A DNA stretch of 64,000 nucleotides from Streptomyces acidiscabies (GCF_020010905.1 NZ_JAGJBY010000001.1:5166001-5230000), one strand, 5' to 3'. Counted from the first letter of the stretch, positions 1 to 8,826 are shown. The notes: a model not told the origin generated them from the letters alone. A program made the numbers and translations.

Positions 1-1478
1 AGCGCCGCTGCCGTGACCGCCTCGCCCTGCGGGTCGGGAACCTCTTCGGCGCCGACGGATTACTCCCCGCCCCCGTCGAGAGCCGCGTCCTGGAATCCGC
101 CCTCCTGCTGGCCCTCGTCGCGGACCTCCTCCCCGGCCACCCCGCCCACGACCGCCTCGCCCGCTACCTCAAGCACACTCTGGACACCGCCCCGCCCGAC
201 CCCCTCCAGACCGCCGTCGCCCGCGCCGCCCTGGACGACGGCGTCACGGCGGCCCACGCGGCGGACGCCGAACTGGACCGCTTCGCCCACTTCACGGCCG
301 GCCGCAAACGCCTCATGTTCCACACTCTGCTCGCCGCCCTCGGCGCCGCCCCCTACCCTCGGATTCCCTGGGAGGCGTACGCGGCCCCCGGTGAACAGTC
401 CTGGCTGGTCCGCCAGATGACCGCCCTCAAGGCGATCGCCGCCCACGGCCGGAAACGCCCCGACCAGGTCGGCGACACCGAGTGGGCCACCCTCGAAGAG
501 ACCGTCCACGGCGGACGGATCTGGGAGGGCAACCACCTCGCCCGCCTCCTCGCGCTCCTCGCCCTGCGCCACCACCCCACCCGGCGCGCGGCAGCCGTAC
601 GCGGCACCGAAGACACCCTGCGCCACCTGCGCCCCGACGGCGGACTGCCCTTCATCACCGGCATGGACGTCTTCACCACCGCCCTCGCCGGACTCGCCCT
701 CATCGCCGCCGGACAGGCCCGCCACCCCGCGCTCCCCGGCGCCGCCGACGCGCTCGCCGCCCTCCAGCACGACGACGGCGGCTTCGGCTTCACCCGGGGC
801 GTACGGCAGAGCGACACCGACGACACCGCGTACTGCCTGGAGTTCCTCCGCGCCACCGCCCCCACCCGGCACGCGCGCACCGTCCGCCGGGCCGAGGACT
901 TCCTCCTCGCCCAGCGCAACGACGACGGCGGGTTCCCCACCTTCGCCCACGGCGTCGCCTCCGAGCGGGCCATGACCGCCGCCGCCGTCAACGCCCTGGC
1001 CCCCAGCCCCCGTTGCCGCCACGCCGTCACCGGCGCCCTGCACCACCTCGCCCACCCCGACCGGCTCACCCTGCCGCCCGAGAGCAGCTGGAGCCGCAAC
1101 ACCACCAACGCGGCCTTCCGGACCGTCCTCGCCTGCCGCGCGGCAGACCCCGGCACCGGGGCGGGAGCCGACGCGCTGCGCCGCTCGACGCTCGGCCACC
1201 TCACCGCCGGACAGCGTGCCGACGGCGGGTTCGGGCACCGCGAGGCGGACCCGAGCGACCCCATCAGCACCGCCTACGCGGCGATCGCGCTGGCCCACCT
1301 GCCGAATCGTTCAGCTGCCCTGGGCCGGGCCGTCGACTTCCTCGTGGCCCGCCAGCGCCCCGACGGCGGCTTCACCTCCGTACCCGACCAGGCCGGGCCC
1401 CGGCCCCTGCTGTACGACACCCCGGCGCTCGCCGACGTGTGCGTGCTGCTCGGCCTCGGCCACGCCCTCGAACGGTGA
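1..1478 (+). CDS. Class II terpene cyclase-like protein (5' end outside window)
   Basis: The frame is open from the first complete codon (position 3), so the true start lies upstream; 491 residues are visible. Prenyltransferase/squalene-cyclase-type repeats carry QW-like motifs (HDDGGFGF, RNDDGGFP, QRADGGFGH, QRPDGGF). DTDDTA at 813-830 matches the DxDD acid motif of class II cyclases (copalyl diphosphate synthases, squalene-hopene cyclases), which protonate an isoprenoid to start cyclisation. No class I DDxxD domain is seen. The length suits a bacterial class II diterpene or drimane-type cyclase rather than a roughly 630-residue hopene cyclase. It overlaps the P450 start by GTGA. Substrate and product are unknown. 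Confidence 0.75.
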   Translation, partial: RRCRDRLALRVGNLFGADGLLPAPVESRVLESALLLALVADLLPGHPAHDRLARYLKHTLDTAPPDPLQTAVARAALDDGVTAAHAADAELDRFAHFTAGRKRLMFHTLLAALGAAPYPRIPWEAYAAPGEQSWLVRQMTALKAIAAHGRKRPDQVGDTEWATLEETVHGGRIWEGNHLARLLALLALRHHPTRRAAAVRGTEDTLRHLRPDGGLPFITGMDVFTTALAGLALIAAGQARHPALPGAADALAALQHDDGGFGFTRGVRQSDTDDTAYCLEFLRATAPTRHARTVRRAEDFLLAQRNDDGGFPTFAHGVASERAMTAAAVNALAPSPRCRHAVTGALHHLAHPDRLTLPPESSWSRNTTNAAFRTVLACRAADPGTGAGADALRRSTLGHLTAGQRADGGFGHREADPSDPISTAYAAIALAHLPNRSAALGRAVDFLVARQRPDGGFTSVPDQAGPRPLLYDTPALADVCVLLGLGHALER

Positions 1479-2821
1479 CCGACATGAACGTTTCTCCCGC
1501 TCCCGGCGGGCTGCCGCTGGCCGGGCACGCGCCGTGGCTGCTGCGCGACCGCCTCGGGTACCTCGAAGAGCTGCGCGACCACGGGCCGGCGGTCTGGATC
1601 CGGCTCGGACGCCAGCGGGTGCTCGTGCTGAACGACCACCGGCCCGTGCGCGAACTCCTCACCCGGCGGGCCGGGGACTTCGGCCTCAGCCCGCACTTCC
1701 GGGTGATGAAACGCATCATCGGCAACGGCCTCCTCGCCACCGACGGACCCTTCCACCGGCGGCAGCGCAAGATCATGCTGCCGGTGCTCGCCCAGTCCCG
1801 GATGCCCGGGTACGCCGACGCCATGAGCGCCCTCACCGAGCAGCGCCTCGCCCGCTGGCGGCCGGGCCAACAGCTCGACGTGGACCGGGAGTTCACCCAC
1901 CTCGCCACCGAGACCGTCGTCCGCTGCCTGCTCGGTGCGGGCGTCACCGGACGCGAACTCGACCTGGTCGTCGCCGCGCTGCCCGACCTGATGGCCTGGG
2001 CCGGCACCCACGGCACCGACCCCACCGGGCTCCTCGCCCGGCTCCCGCTGCCGCTCAACCGGCGTTTCCGGCGCGGGATGTCGGACCTGACCGCGCTCGT
2101 CACGTCCCTCGTCGCCCGCCGCCGGGACGCGCCCGAGGACGATCTGCTCGGCGCCCTGCTGGCCGCCCGGGACCCGGACACCGGGGAGCCGCTGCCGGAC
2201 CAGCAGGTGCACGACGAGATCATGACGTTCCTCATCGCGGCCGTCGAGTCCGTCTCCCGCACCCTGACCTGGGCCGTCCACGAACTGTCCGCCCATCCCG
2301 AGGTCCGCGCCGCGCTCCACGCGGAGGTGGACGGCAGGCTGGCGGGGCGTCCGGCGACCGCCGCCGATCTGCCCCATCTGCCGCTGACCCGGCGGATTCT
2401 CACCGAGGTTCTGCGGCTCTACCCGCCGGGTTACCTCATCTCCCGTACCGCCACCCGGGACACCCTGCTCGGCGACGGGATCGCCGTTCCCGCCGGGACG
2501 ATGGTGATGTTCTCCTACTACGCCCTCCAGCGGGATCCCCGGCACTTCCCCGAGCCCGCCGCGTTCCGGCCCGACCGCTGGGCCGCCTTCGCGGAAGGGG
2601 CCTGCCCCGCCTTCCTGCCCTTCGGGCTCGGTGCGCACGGGTGCCTGGGCGAGTCCTTCGCCTGGACCGAGATGGCCATCGTGCTCGCCTCCGTCGCCGC
2701 CCGCTGGGAACTGCGCGCGAGCGCCGCCGTGCCGCCGAAGCCGGTGGCCGCGTTCTCGCTGACCCTCACGGACTCCCGGGTCACCCTCACCCCTCGTACA
2801 GAAAGCCACGTGACCGCATGA
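1475..2821 (+). CDS. Cytochrome P450
   Basis: Soluble bacterial P450 of 448 residues. The ExxR pair is E311/R314 (EVLRLYPP) and the haem loop PFGLGAHGCLG places the thiolate at C390. In the I helix the usual A/G-G-x-D/E-T reads AAVES, so the proton-relay Thr is Ser. The GTG at 1475 overlaps the cyclase stop as GTGA, the coupling style of the next two junctions, so it is preferred; ATG 1484 is the alternative. No redox partner is adjacent. By context it probably oxidises the cyclised terpene or the acyl chain; this is inference. Confidence 0.9.
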   Translation: MTDMNVSPAPGGLPLAGHAPWLLRDRLGYLEELRDHGPAVWIRLGRQRVLVLNDHRPVRELLTRRAGDFGLSPHFRVMKRIIGNGLLATDGPFHRRQRKIMLPVLAQSRMPGYADAMSALTEQRLARWRPGQQLDVDREFTHLATETVVRCLLGAGVTGRELDLVVAALPDLMAWAGTHGTDPTGLLARLPLPLNRRFRRGMSDLTALVTSLVARRRDAPEDDLLGALLAARDPDTGEPLPDQQVHDEIMTFLIAAVESVSRTLTWAVHELSAHPEVRAALHAEVDGRLAGRPATAADLPHLPLTRRILTEVLRLYPPGYLISRTATRDTLLGDGIAVPAGTMVMFSYYALQRDPRHFPEPAAFRPDRWAAFAEGACPAFLPFGLGAHGCLGESFAWTEMAIVLASVAARWELRASAAVPPKPVAAFSLTLTDSRVTLTPRTESHVTA

Positions 2822-3045
2822 CTCTCGACGAACTCAAGACCGTTCTCGCCGCCCTCGGCACGGATGCCGAGCTTCATGAGGACACCCTCCGGGAAGAGGT
2901 GGGGCTCGATTCGCTGGGGCTCGCCGAACTCGCGGAGGTGCTGCGCGAGGGGCATGGGCTGGAGGTGTCCGACGGGGAGCTTCAGGAGACCGTGACCATC
3001 GGGGACCTGCTGGCGCTCGCCGGTGCGGCGAAGGCGGCCCGGTGA
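2818..3045 (+). CDS. Acyl carrier protein
   Basis: Acidic 75-residue protein with the phosphopantetheine site GLDSLGL; S32 is the expected attachment residue. Length and predicted helices match discrete type II ACPs of fatty acid or polyketide systems. The start overlaps the P450 stop as ATGA, and its TGA overlaps the ketosynthase GTG, so all three are probably translated as a coupled set. It likely carries the acyl chain elongated by the next gene and delivered to the acyltransferase after it. A discrete ACP beside a terpene cyclase is unusual. Confidence 0.9.
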   Translation: MTLDELKTVLAALGTDAELHEDTLREEVGLDSLGLAELAEVLREGHGLEVSDGELQETVTIGDLLALAGAAKAAR

Positions 3046-4364
3046 GTGCCCTCGCGATCACCGGCATCGGCCTGTTCACCCCGGCCGGGGACGGGACGGA
3101 CGCGACCTGGGAACGGGTCCTGAAAGGGCTGTCGGCCGCGACGCTCACACAGGTCGACGGGCGTGAGTACCTCACCTGTCCGGCTCCCCCTTTCGCGCCG
3201 GAGCGGCTGGGTGCCGCACGCTTCCGACGGCTCGACCGCAGCGCGCAGTTCGCGCACCTTGCGGTTGTCGAGGCGGTTCGGGATGCGGGGTTGAGCGCCG
3301 CCTCGGGGCATATTGCCGTCCGGGGTGCGGGGTTGAGCGCGGCCCCGGGCCATATCGCCATCCCGGACGCCGGGTTGAGCGCCGCCCCGAGCCATACCGC
3401 CCTCCAGACCCCCGAGTTCACCCTCGACCCCGACCGCACCGCCGTCCTCGTCGGCACCGGCGCCGGCTGCGTCACCGCCTACGACAGCCACCACGAGACG
3501 CTGCGCACGGCAGGCGCGGACCGGGTGTCGCCGTTCGCCGTCCCCTCCTCCCTGCCCAACTCGATCGCCGCGCAACTCTCCATCACGCTCGGCGCGGGCG
3601 GCCCCAGTACGACGGTCAACACCGCCTGCGCGTCCGGCGCGAGCGCGCTCGGCCTCGCCGCCGACCTGCTGCGCCTGGGGCGCTGCGACACCGCCGTGGT
3701 CGTCGGCGCCGAGGCCATCCTGACGCCCTTCCACCTCGCCGGGTTCGACCGGATCGGCGCCCTCTCGCACCGCTGCGAAGACCCGGCCGCCGCCAGCAGG
3801 CCCTTCGACGCCGGCCGGGACGGGTTCGTCGCCGCCGAGGGGGCCGGCGCCCTCGTCCTCGAACGCGTCGACCACGCCGCCGCCCGGGGCGCCCGCGTCC
3901 ACGCCCGGCTCCTGGGCCACGGCTCCTCCAGCGACGCCCACAACGCCGTACGCCCCCGCGCCGACGGACACGGCATCGCGACCGCCGTCCGTGCGGCCCT
4001 CACCGACGCCGGGATCACCGCCGCCGACATCGGGTACGTCAACGCCCACGCCACCGGCACCCCCCTCGGCGACACCGTCGAGGCGCAGGCCCTGGCCCGG
4101 CTGCTGCCGCACCGGCCGCCCGTCTCCTCCACCAAGGGCGTCACCGGCCACCTGTTCGGCGCGGCCGGAACCGTCGAGGCGGCCCTCACCGCGCTCGCCC
4201 TCGGCCACGGCCTGCTCCCGCCCAACACCAACCTCGACCGCCCCTCACCCGACATCGACCTGGACCTGCCGACCGCCCCGCGCCCCCACACGGCCCGCGC
4301 GGCGCTCTCCGTCTCCGCCGGGTTCGGCGGACACAACGCCGTCCTCGTCCTCGCCCCCGCCTAG
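3042..4364 (+). CDS. Beta-ketoacyl-ACP synthase (KAS II-like)
   Basis: Thiolase-fold condensing enzyme of 440 residues. C196 sits in NTACASGAS, H336 in NAHATGT, and K365 and H370 in STKGVTGHLFG, so the C-H-H set and conserved Lys are complete. It should extend an acyl chain with malonyl-ACP. No chain-length-factor partner, ketoreductase or dehydratase is adjacent, so any reduction would need primary-metabolism enzymes. Between the N-terminal helix (VVEAVRDAGL) and the next strand (RTAVLVGTGAG) it carries three copies of a 14-residue repeat, described separately. The GTG start overlaps the ACP stop. Confidence 0.9.
   Translation: MSALAITGIGLFTPAGDGTDATWERVLKGLSAATLTQVDGREYLTCPAPPFAPERLGAARFRRLDRSAQFAHLAVVEAVRDAGLSAASGHIAVRGAGLSAAPGHIAIPDAGLSAAPSHTALQTPEFTLDPDRTAVLVGTGAGCVTAYDSHHETLRTAGADRVSPFAVPSSLPNSIAAQLSITLGAGGPSTTVNTACASGASALGLAADLLRLGRCDTAVVVGAEAILTPFHLAGFDRIGALSHRCEDPAAASRPFDAGRDGFVAAEGAGALVLERVDHAAARGARVHARLLGHGSSSDAHNAVRPRADGHGIATAVRAALTDAGITAADIGYVNAHATGTPLGDTVEAQALARLLPHRPPVSSTKGVTGHLFGAAGTVEAALTALALGHGLLPPNTNLDRPSPDIDLDLPTAPRPHTARAALSVSAGFGGHNAVLVLAPA
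3282..3407 (+). repeat. Three tandem 42-bp in-frame repeats inside the ketosynthase
   Basis: Units lie at 3282-3323, 3324-3365 and 3366-3407 and encode DAGLSAASGHIAVR, GAGLSAAPGHIAIP and DAGLSAAPSHTALQ. The first unit is continuous with the expected DAGL helix end, so two units look like later additions. The copies have diverged at the DNA level but stay in frame and keep the key catalytic residues downstream intact. Confidence 0.9.
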
Positions 4365-4375
4365 GACCGCGCCCC

Positions 4376-5590
4376 ATGACCCTGCCCCTGTCCACCCGGG
4401 ACCGCCTGATCCTGGAGATCGCCGCCCACGGCCCCGACCCGCGCCTCCACCTCGGCGCCCTCCTCACCTTCCCCGGCCCACCGCCCACCCCGGAACAACT
4501 CGCCGACCACATCCGGGGCCGCCTGCCCGAACTCACCTTCAAGGCCGACCCCGAACGACGCCACTGGATTCCGGACTCCGGCTACGACCCCCGCGCCCAC
4601 ATCCACACCCTCACCGTCCCCGGCGACGTCCTCGAAGACCCCGCGCCCGCCCTGAACGCCGTCCTCGACCTGCCGCTCGACCCCGGCCGACCCCTGTGGG
4701 GCCTGTGGATCTGCACCCCCGCCACGGGCGACGGCTTCGCCCTCGCCTACCGCGCCCACCACGCCTTCCAGGACGGCCGGGCCGTGGCCGAGACCGTCGA
4801 CCGGCTCTTCGGACCGAGTACGGCCCACCGGGGCACCGGCACGATCACCGGCTCCGCGAAAAGCGCCGCGCTCCTCAAGGACCTGCTCCCCGCACCCCGC
4901 CGCCGCCCGGCACCCTGGCCGCCCGCCGAGCACATGACGGGCGCCGCCCGCCGCGCCGCCCTCGGCACCTACGACGTACGCCGCCTGCACACCGTCGTCC
5001 GCGCCACCCGCGCCGGACTCAGCCACATCACGCTCGCCGCCCTCACCGGCGCCCTGCGCGCCTGGCACCCCGACACCTGGCACGCCGCCTCCGCGCCGCT
5101 CGGGGCGACCTTCGCCGTCAGCGTCCGCGCCGCCGACGACCCCCACAGGCTGCTCGGCAACCGGGGAGCCGTCGCCGTCCTCCCGCTTCCGTGCCACGAG
5201 CCGTCGCCCGCCGCGCAGTTGGCGGCCCTGCGCACCGAGGCGTCCCCCGAACGGCTCGCCGAACTCGCCGGCCGGCACACCGTCCTCTTCGACCACCTGC
5301 CCTACTGGTGCGCCCGCCTCGGCCTCAGCCGCACCATCGACCCCCGCCGCGTCCCCCTCGCCCTCGCCGACGTACGGCTGCGCACCGAGCCGGCGTGGCA
5401 GGGGCGCCGCGCCCACGCCGCGTTCCTCGTCCCGCCCTCCGTGCCGGGACAGCCCCTCTTCGTGGCCTGGACCGTGCACCGGGGGCACCTGCGCGTGACT
5501 TTCCTGGCCGACACCGGCGTCCCCGGGCTCGACGCGCTCCCCGGACACTTCGACGACGCGCTCACCCGCATGGAGGAGACGTGCGCCTAG
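4376..5590 (+). CDS. WS/DGAT-like acyltransferase (condensation superfamily)
   Basis: Protein of 404 residues with HHAFQDG at H128-G134, the HHxxxDG catalytic motif shared by wax ester synthase/diacylglycerol acyltransferases and NRPS condensation domains. PLDPGRPLWGLWI just before it resembles the PLD-RPLW segment of the WS/DGAT family. Such enzymes move an acyl group from a thioester to an alcohol. It starts 11 nt after the ketosynthase stop and ends the operon. In context it may esterify a hydroxylated terpene with the ACP-bound chain. Storage-lipid synthesis is the alternative but fits the neighbours poorly. Confidence 0.75.
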   Translation: MTLPLSTRDRLILEIAAHGPDPRLHLGALLTFPGPPPTPEQLADHIRGRLPELTFKADPERRHWIPDSGYDPRAHIHTLTVPGDVLEDPAPALNAVLDLPLDPGRPLWGLWICTPATGDGFALAYRAHHAFQDGRAVAETVDRLFGPSTAHRGTGTITGSAKSAALLKDLLPAPRRRPAPWPPAEHMTGAARRAALGTYDVRRLHTVVRATRAGLSHITLAALTGALRAWHPDTWHAASAPLGATFAVSVRAADDPHRLLGNRGAVAVLPLPCHEPSPAAQLAALRTEASPERLAELAGRHTVLFDHLPYWCARLGLSRTIDPRRVPLALADVRLRTEPAWQGRRAHAAFLVPPSVPGQPLFVAWTVHRGHLRVTFLADTGVPGLDALPGHFDDALTRMEETCA

Positions 5591-5682
5591 CGCCGCCGGC
5601 CCGCCGGCCGCGTTTACGCAGGCGCAGGCGCCCGGTGTACGTTTCACTGCTTTCGGAAACCGGTACGAGGAAAGCGTTCGCC

Positions 5683-6681
5683 ATGAGTCATCACGACACC
5701 GCAGACCACGCCGGGCACTCCCACGGCGTGAGCGCCGACGCGGACCGGCGCTGGCTCGGCATCGCCCTCACCCTGATCACGGTGTTCATGGCGGCCGAGG
5801 TCGTCGTCGGGATCATGGCGAGTTCGCTGGCGCTGATCTCCGACGCCGCGCACATGCTCACCGACGCCGTGTCCATCGTCCTCGCGCTCGTCGCGATGCG
5901 GCTGTCGGCGCGGCCCGCGCGGGGCGGCTTCACGTACGGCCTCAAGCGCGCCGAGATCCTCTCCGCCCAGGCCAACGGGCTGACCCTGCTCCTGCTGGGC
6001 GCCTGGCTGGCGTACGAAGCGGTCCGGCGCCTGATCGACCCGCCCGAGGTGGAGGGCGGCCTCATGCTGGCGACCGCCCTCGCCGGGATCGTCGTGAACA
6101 TCGCCGCGACCTGGTGCATCTCCCGGGCCAACCGCAGTTCCCTCAACGTCGAGGGCGCCTACCAGCACATCCTCAACGACCTGTTCGCGTTCATCGGCAC
6201 GGCGATCGCGGCGCTGGTCGTCGTCCTCACGGGGTTCGCCCGCGCCGACGCGATCGCGACGCTGGTGGTGGTCGCCCTGATGGTCAAGGCGGGCTACGGC
6301 CTGGTCCGCGACTCGGGCCGCATCTTCCTGGAAGCGGCCCCCGTCGGCCTGGACCCGGACGCCATCGGCGACGAACTGGCGTCCCGCCCCTCGGTGGTGG
6401 AGATCCACGACCTCCACCTCTGGACCATCACCTCGGGCGAACCGGCCCTCTCGGCGCACGTGTTGGTGGCCCCCGGCGGCGACTGCCACGCGGTGCGCCG
6501 CGACCTCCAACGCCTCCTCCGCACCGACCACGCGATCACCCACGCGACCCTCCAGGTCGACCATGTGGGCGAGGAGACCCCCGACGACATTCTGACGATC
6601 ACGCCGCCGGACGAGCGGGCCGGGGACCACTGCGACGACGCGCACGGACCGGTGCACCGGGCGGGGCCGCACGAACACTGA
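5683..6681 (+). CDS. Cation diffusion facilitator (CzcD/ZitB-like)
   Basis: Membrane metal/proton antiporter of 332 residues with about six hydrophobic helices. The His-rich N terminus (HHDTADHAGHSH) and C terminus suit metal binding. Transport-site motifs are SDAAHMLTD (D54, H57, D61) and the later QHILND. The last part is the usual cytoplasmic CDF domain. Zn(II), with Co/Cd possible, is the likely substrate and export the likely direction. It has its own 92-bp upstream gap and no adjacent metal regulator. Confidence 0.9.
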   Translation: MSHHDTADHAGHSHGVSADADRRWLGIALTLITVFMAAEVVVGIMASSLALISDAAHMLTDAVSIVLALVAMRLSARPARGGFTYGLKRAEILSAQANGLTLLLLGAWLAYEAVRRLIDPPEVEGGLMLATALAGIVVNIAATWCISRANRSSLNVEGAYQHILNDLFAFIGTAIAALVVVLTGFARADAIATLVVVALMVKAGYGLVRDSGRIFLEAAPVGLDPDAIGDELASRPSVVEIHDLHLWTITSGEPALSAHVLVAPGGDCHAVRRDLQRLLRTDHAITHATLQVDHVGEETPDDILTITPPDERAGDHCDDAHGPVHRAGPHEH

Positions 6682-6691
6682 CCCCGTCGGC

Positions 6692-7249
6692 TCACCCGGT
6701 CCGCAGCGCCGCCACCGCCAGGTCCCCGAAGCGCCGCCACTGCGCGGGATCGGTGATGCCCAGCCGGACGAGCTGTTTCGCGCAGCCGCCCGCGAGGATC
6801 CTCAGGTCGGTCCCGGTGGCGTCGGGGCGGACTGTCCCCTGCTCCTTCGCCGCGTCGATGAGCGAGGCGATCATGTCGAGGAGTTCGGGGCACTGCTGCT
6901 CGTGGATGACGTCGGCGAGGAGCCGGTCGGCGGACATCATCTCGAAGACGTCCGGCAGCAGCGCCGCGAGCGCCCGGCCCGCGTCCGGCTCCGCGAGGGC
7001 CTCGGCGGTGCGGTCCTCCAGCCGCGTGAAGCGGTGCCGGACGACGGCCTGCACCAGGTCGTCCTTGGTGGGGTAGCTGCGGTAGACGGTCGCCTTGCCG
7101 ACCCCCGCACGCGCGGCGACCTCGGGAACGGTGCCGTCCAGGCCGCGTTCCGCGAAGACCTGGAAGGCCGCCGCGACGATCCGCTCGTGGTTGCGGCGGG
7201 CGTCGGTACGGCGCTCGGACCAGTTCTCGGTCGCTTTCGTCGTGTCCAT
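6692..7249 (-). CDS. TetR-family repressor of the adjacent MFS pump
   Basis: A 185-residue TetR regulator. The N-terminal HTH (TVPEVAARAGVGKATVYRSYPTKDDLV) is typical, and the C-terminal part is the variable ligand domain. It starts 4 nt after the MFS stop on the same strand, so the two form one operon. It probably binds the palindromes upstream of the MFS gene (8748-8806) and releases them when a pump substrate binds; the last step is inferred from family behaviour. It converges on the CDF gene with a 10-nt gap. Confidence 0.85.
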   Translation of the reverse strand: MDTTKATENWSERRTDARRNHERIVAAAFQVFAERGLDGTVPEVAARAGVGKATVYRSYPTKDDLVQAVVRHRFTRLEDRTAEALAEPDAGRALAALLPDVFEMMSADRLLADVIHEQQCPELLDMIASLIDAAKEQGTVRPDATGTDLRILAGGCAKQLVRLGITDPAQWRRFGDLAVAALRTG

Positions 7250-7253
7250 GGGC

Positions 7254-8720
7254 TCAAGTGTGACGGTTTTTGCCGTCCTCGACGGCCAGCGCCGGTTCGG
7301 GGAGCGGCCCGGAACTCTCGGCCTGCCGGCGGGGGCGCGCCCGGGGGATGAGGAGCGTGACGACGGCGGCGACCAGCGCGCCCGCGCCGCCGACGAGGAA
7401 CGACACCGTGTACGCGTGCTCGGTGGGCAGCGGGTTCGACGCGGTCGCGCTGTTCGCGAGGATGCTCGCGATGACCTGGCTGCCGAGCGACGAACCCACG
7501 GACCGCACCAGGGCGTTGACCCCGGTCGCCTCGCCGGTCCTGGCCGGGTCGACGGCGTCCACGATCAGGTTCGGCATCGCGGCGAAGGCGAGCCCGATGC
7601 CGGTGAAGACGACCATGGTGAACCCGAGGACGGCACCCTGCGAACCGTGCGCCACCGCGAGCAGCGCGAGCCCGGCGGCGGTGACGACCCCGCCCAGCGA
7701 GAGCGGCACCTTCCCGCCGAAACGTGCGGTGAGGACCCCGGAGAGGGGCCCGGCGACCAGCATCATCAGACAGCCGGGGAGCATCAGCAGCCCGGCCCGG
7801 GTGGCGTCGCCGCCGAAGCCGTACCCGCTCGCCTCGGGCGTCTGCACGAGCTGCGGGACCAGCAGGAACACACCGAACATGCCGAAGCCGATCAGCAGCG
7901 TCGCCACGTTGGTCATCAGCACCGGGCGCTGGACCAGGACGCCCATGTCGACGAGGGGCTCGGCGGTGCGCCGCTCCACCAGCACGAACACCGCGAGGAC
8001 GACCAGACCGGCGGCGATCAGACCGAGGGTGCGCCCGCTGGTCCACCCCCACGTGGACGCCTGGCTGATGGCGATCAGGGGAGCGGTGATGCCCGCGCCC
8101 AGCAGGGCCGTACCGGCGAAGTCGACCTTGCCGGGGGTGCGGACCGGGGACTCCGGGAGCAGGAAGTGCGCGGCGACCGCGGCGACCGCGGCCATCATCG
8201 TGCCGGCCCAGAAGATCCAGCGGTACGAGGCGTGGTCGACCAGCAGTCCGCCCATCAGGAGGCCGAGCCCGCCGCCGAGCCCGGCGATGGCGGAGACGAG
8301 ACCGACCGCGCCGGCCCGGCGGTGCGCCGGGAACTCGTCGCGGATGATGCCGAAGCACAGCGGGAAGATGCCGCCGCCCGCCCCCATCACGACGCGTCCG
8401 ATCACCACCACGGTGAGGCTGTCGCCGAGCGCGGCCCACGCCCCGCCGATCGCGAACAGCACCAGCGAGGCGACCAGCAGCCGCCGCTTCCCGAACATGT
8501 CCCCGAGCCGCCCGAACACCGGCGTCAGCACGGCGGCGGCCACGAGGTAACCGGTGAGCGCCCACGCCGTGTTCTGCGGGCTGGTGTGCAGTGAGGCCGC
8601 CATGTCGCTCAGCGCGGGCGCCAGCGAGGTCTGCGCGAGCGAGAAGGCCAGCGCGGCGAGCCCCAGGATGGCCATGCTCCGGCCTATGGGCGCGGTTCTC
8701 GCCCCGTTCGTGTCTGCCAT
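7254..8720 (-). CDS. MFS drug exporter (DHA2/EmrB-QacA type)
   Basis: Protein of 488 residues with about 14 hydrophobic segments, as in the 14-TMS DHA2 branch. Motif A appears as GRLGDMFGKRR after TM2 and the motif C region is GLLMGGLLVD. It should export a lipophilic or cationic compound using the proton gradient. It is first in an operon with the TetR gene. The ATG at 8720 lies about 28 bp inside the nearest operator-like palindrome. Confidence 0.85.
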   Translation of the reverse strand: MADTNGARTAPIGRSMAILGLAALAFSLAQTSLAPALSDMAASLHTSPQNTAWALTGYLVAAAVLTPVFGRLGDMFGKRRLLVASLVLFAIGGAWAALGDSLTVVVIGRVVMGAGGGIFPLCFGIIRDEFPAHRRAGAVGLVSAIAGLGGGLGLLMGGLLVDHASYRWIFWAGTMMAAVAAVAAHFLLPESPVRTPGKVDFAGTALLGAGITAPLIAISQASTWGWTSGRTLGLIAAGLVVLAVFVLVERRTAEPLVDMGVLVQRPVLMTNVATLLIGFGMFGVFLLVPQLVQTPEASGYGFGGDATRAGLLMLPGCLMMLVAGPLSGVLTARFGGKVPLSLGGVVTAAGLALLAVAHGSQGAVLGFTMVVFTGIGLAFAAMPNLIVDAVDPARTGEATGVNALVRSVGSSLGSQVIASILANSATASNPLPTEHAYTVSFLVGGAGALVAAVVTLLIPRARPRRQAESSGPLPEPALAVEDGKNRHT

Positions 8721-8747
8721 GGATTCCGTCTTCCAGGAAGGTCAAGT

Positions 8748-8806
8748 GGACCCAAGGGTCCGTTTGCCCGCCAGGCTAACCGAACCCTGGGGTCCGGTTA
8801 GCCTGG
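8748..8806. promoter_or_regulatory. Two palindromic operators upstream of the MFS-tetR operon
   Basis: Site 1 (8748-8761) is GGACCC-AA-GGGTCC. Site 2 (8771-8806) is a 36-bp palindrome with 16 of 18 pairs matching, arms CCAGGCTAACCG and CGGTTAGCCTGG. Its centre repeats the ACCC/GGGT core of site 1. Both lie between the MFS start and the end of the SDR gene, where the pump promoter must be. The neighbouring TetR is the natural ligand. Confidence 0.7.
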
Positions 8807-8826
8807 GTCTGGAAGCGACTACTGGA

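Noticed and set aside
5591..5682. Terminator after the acyltransferase operon
   Set aside because: GCCGGC repeats are present but the loop would be too short for a stable hairpin and no better stem was found.
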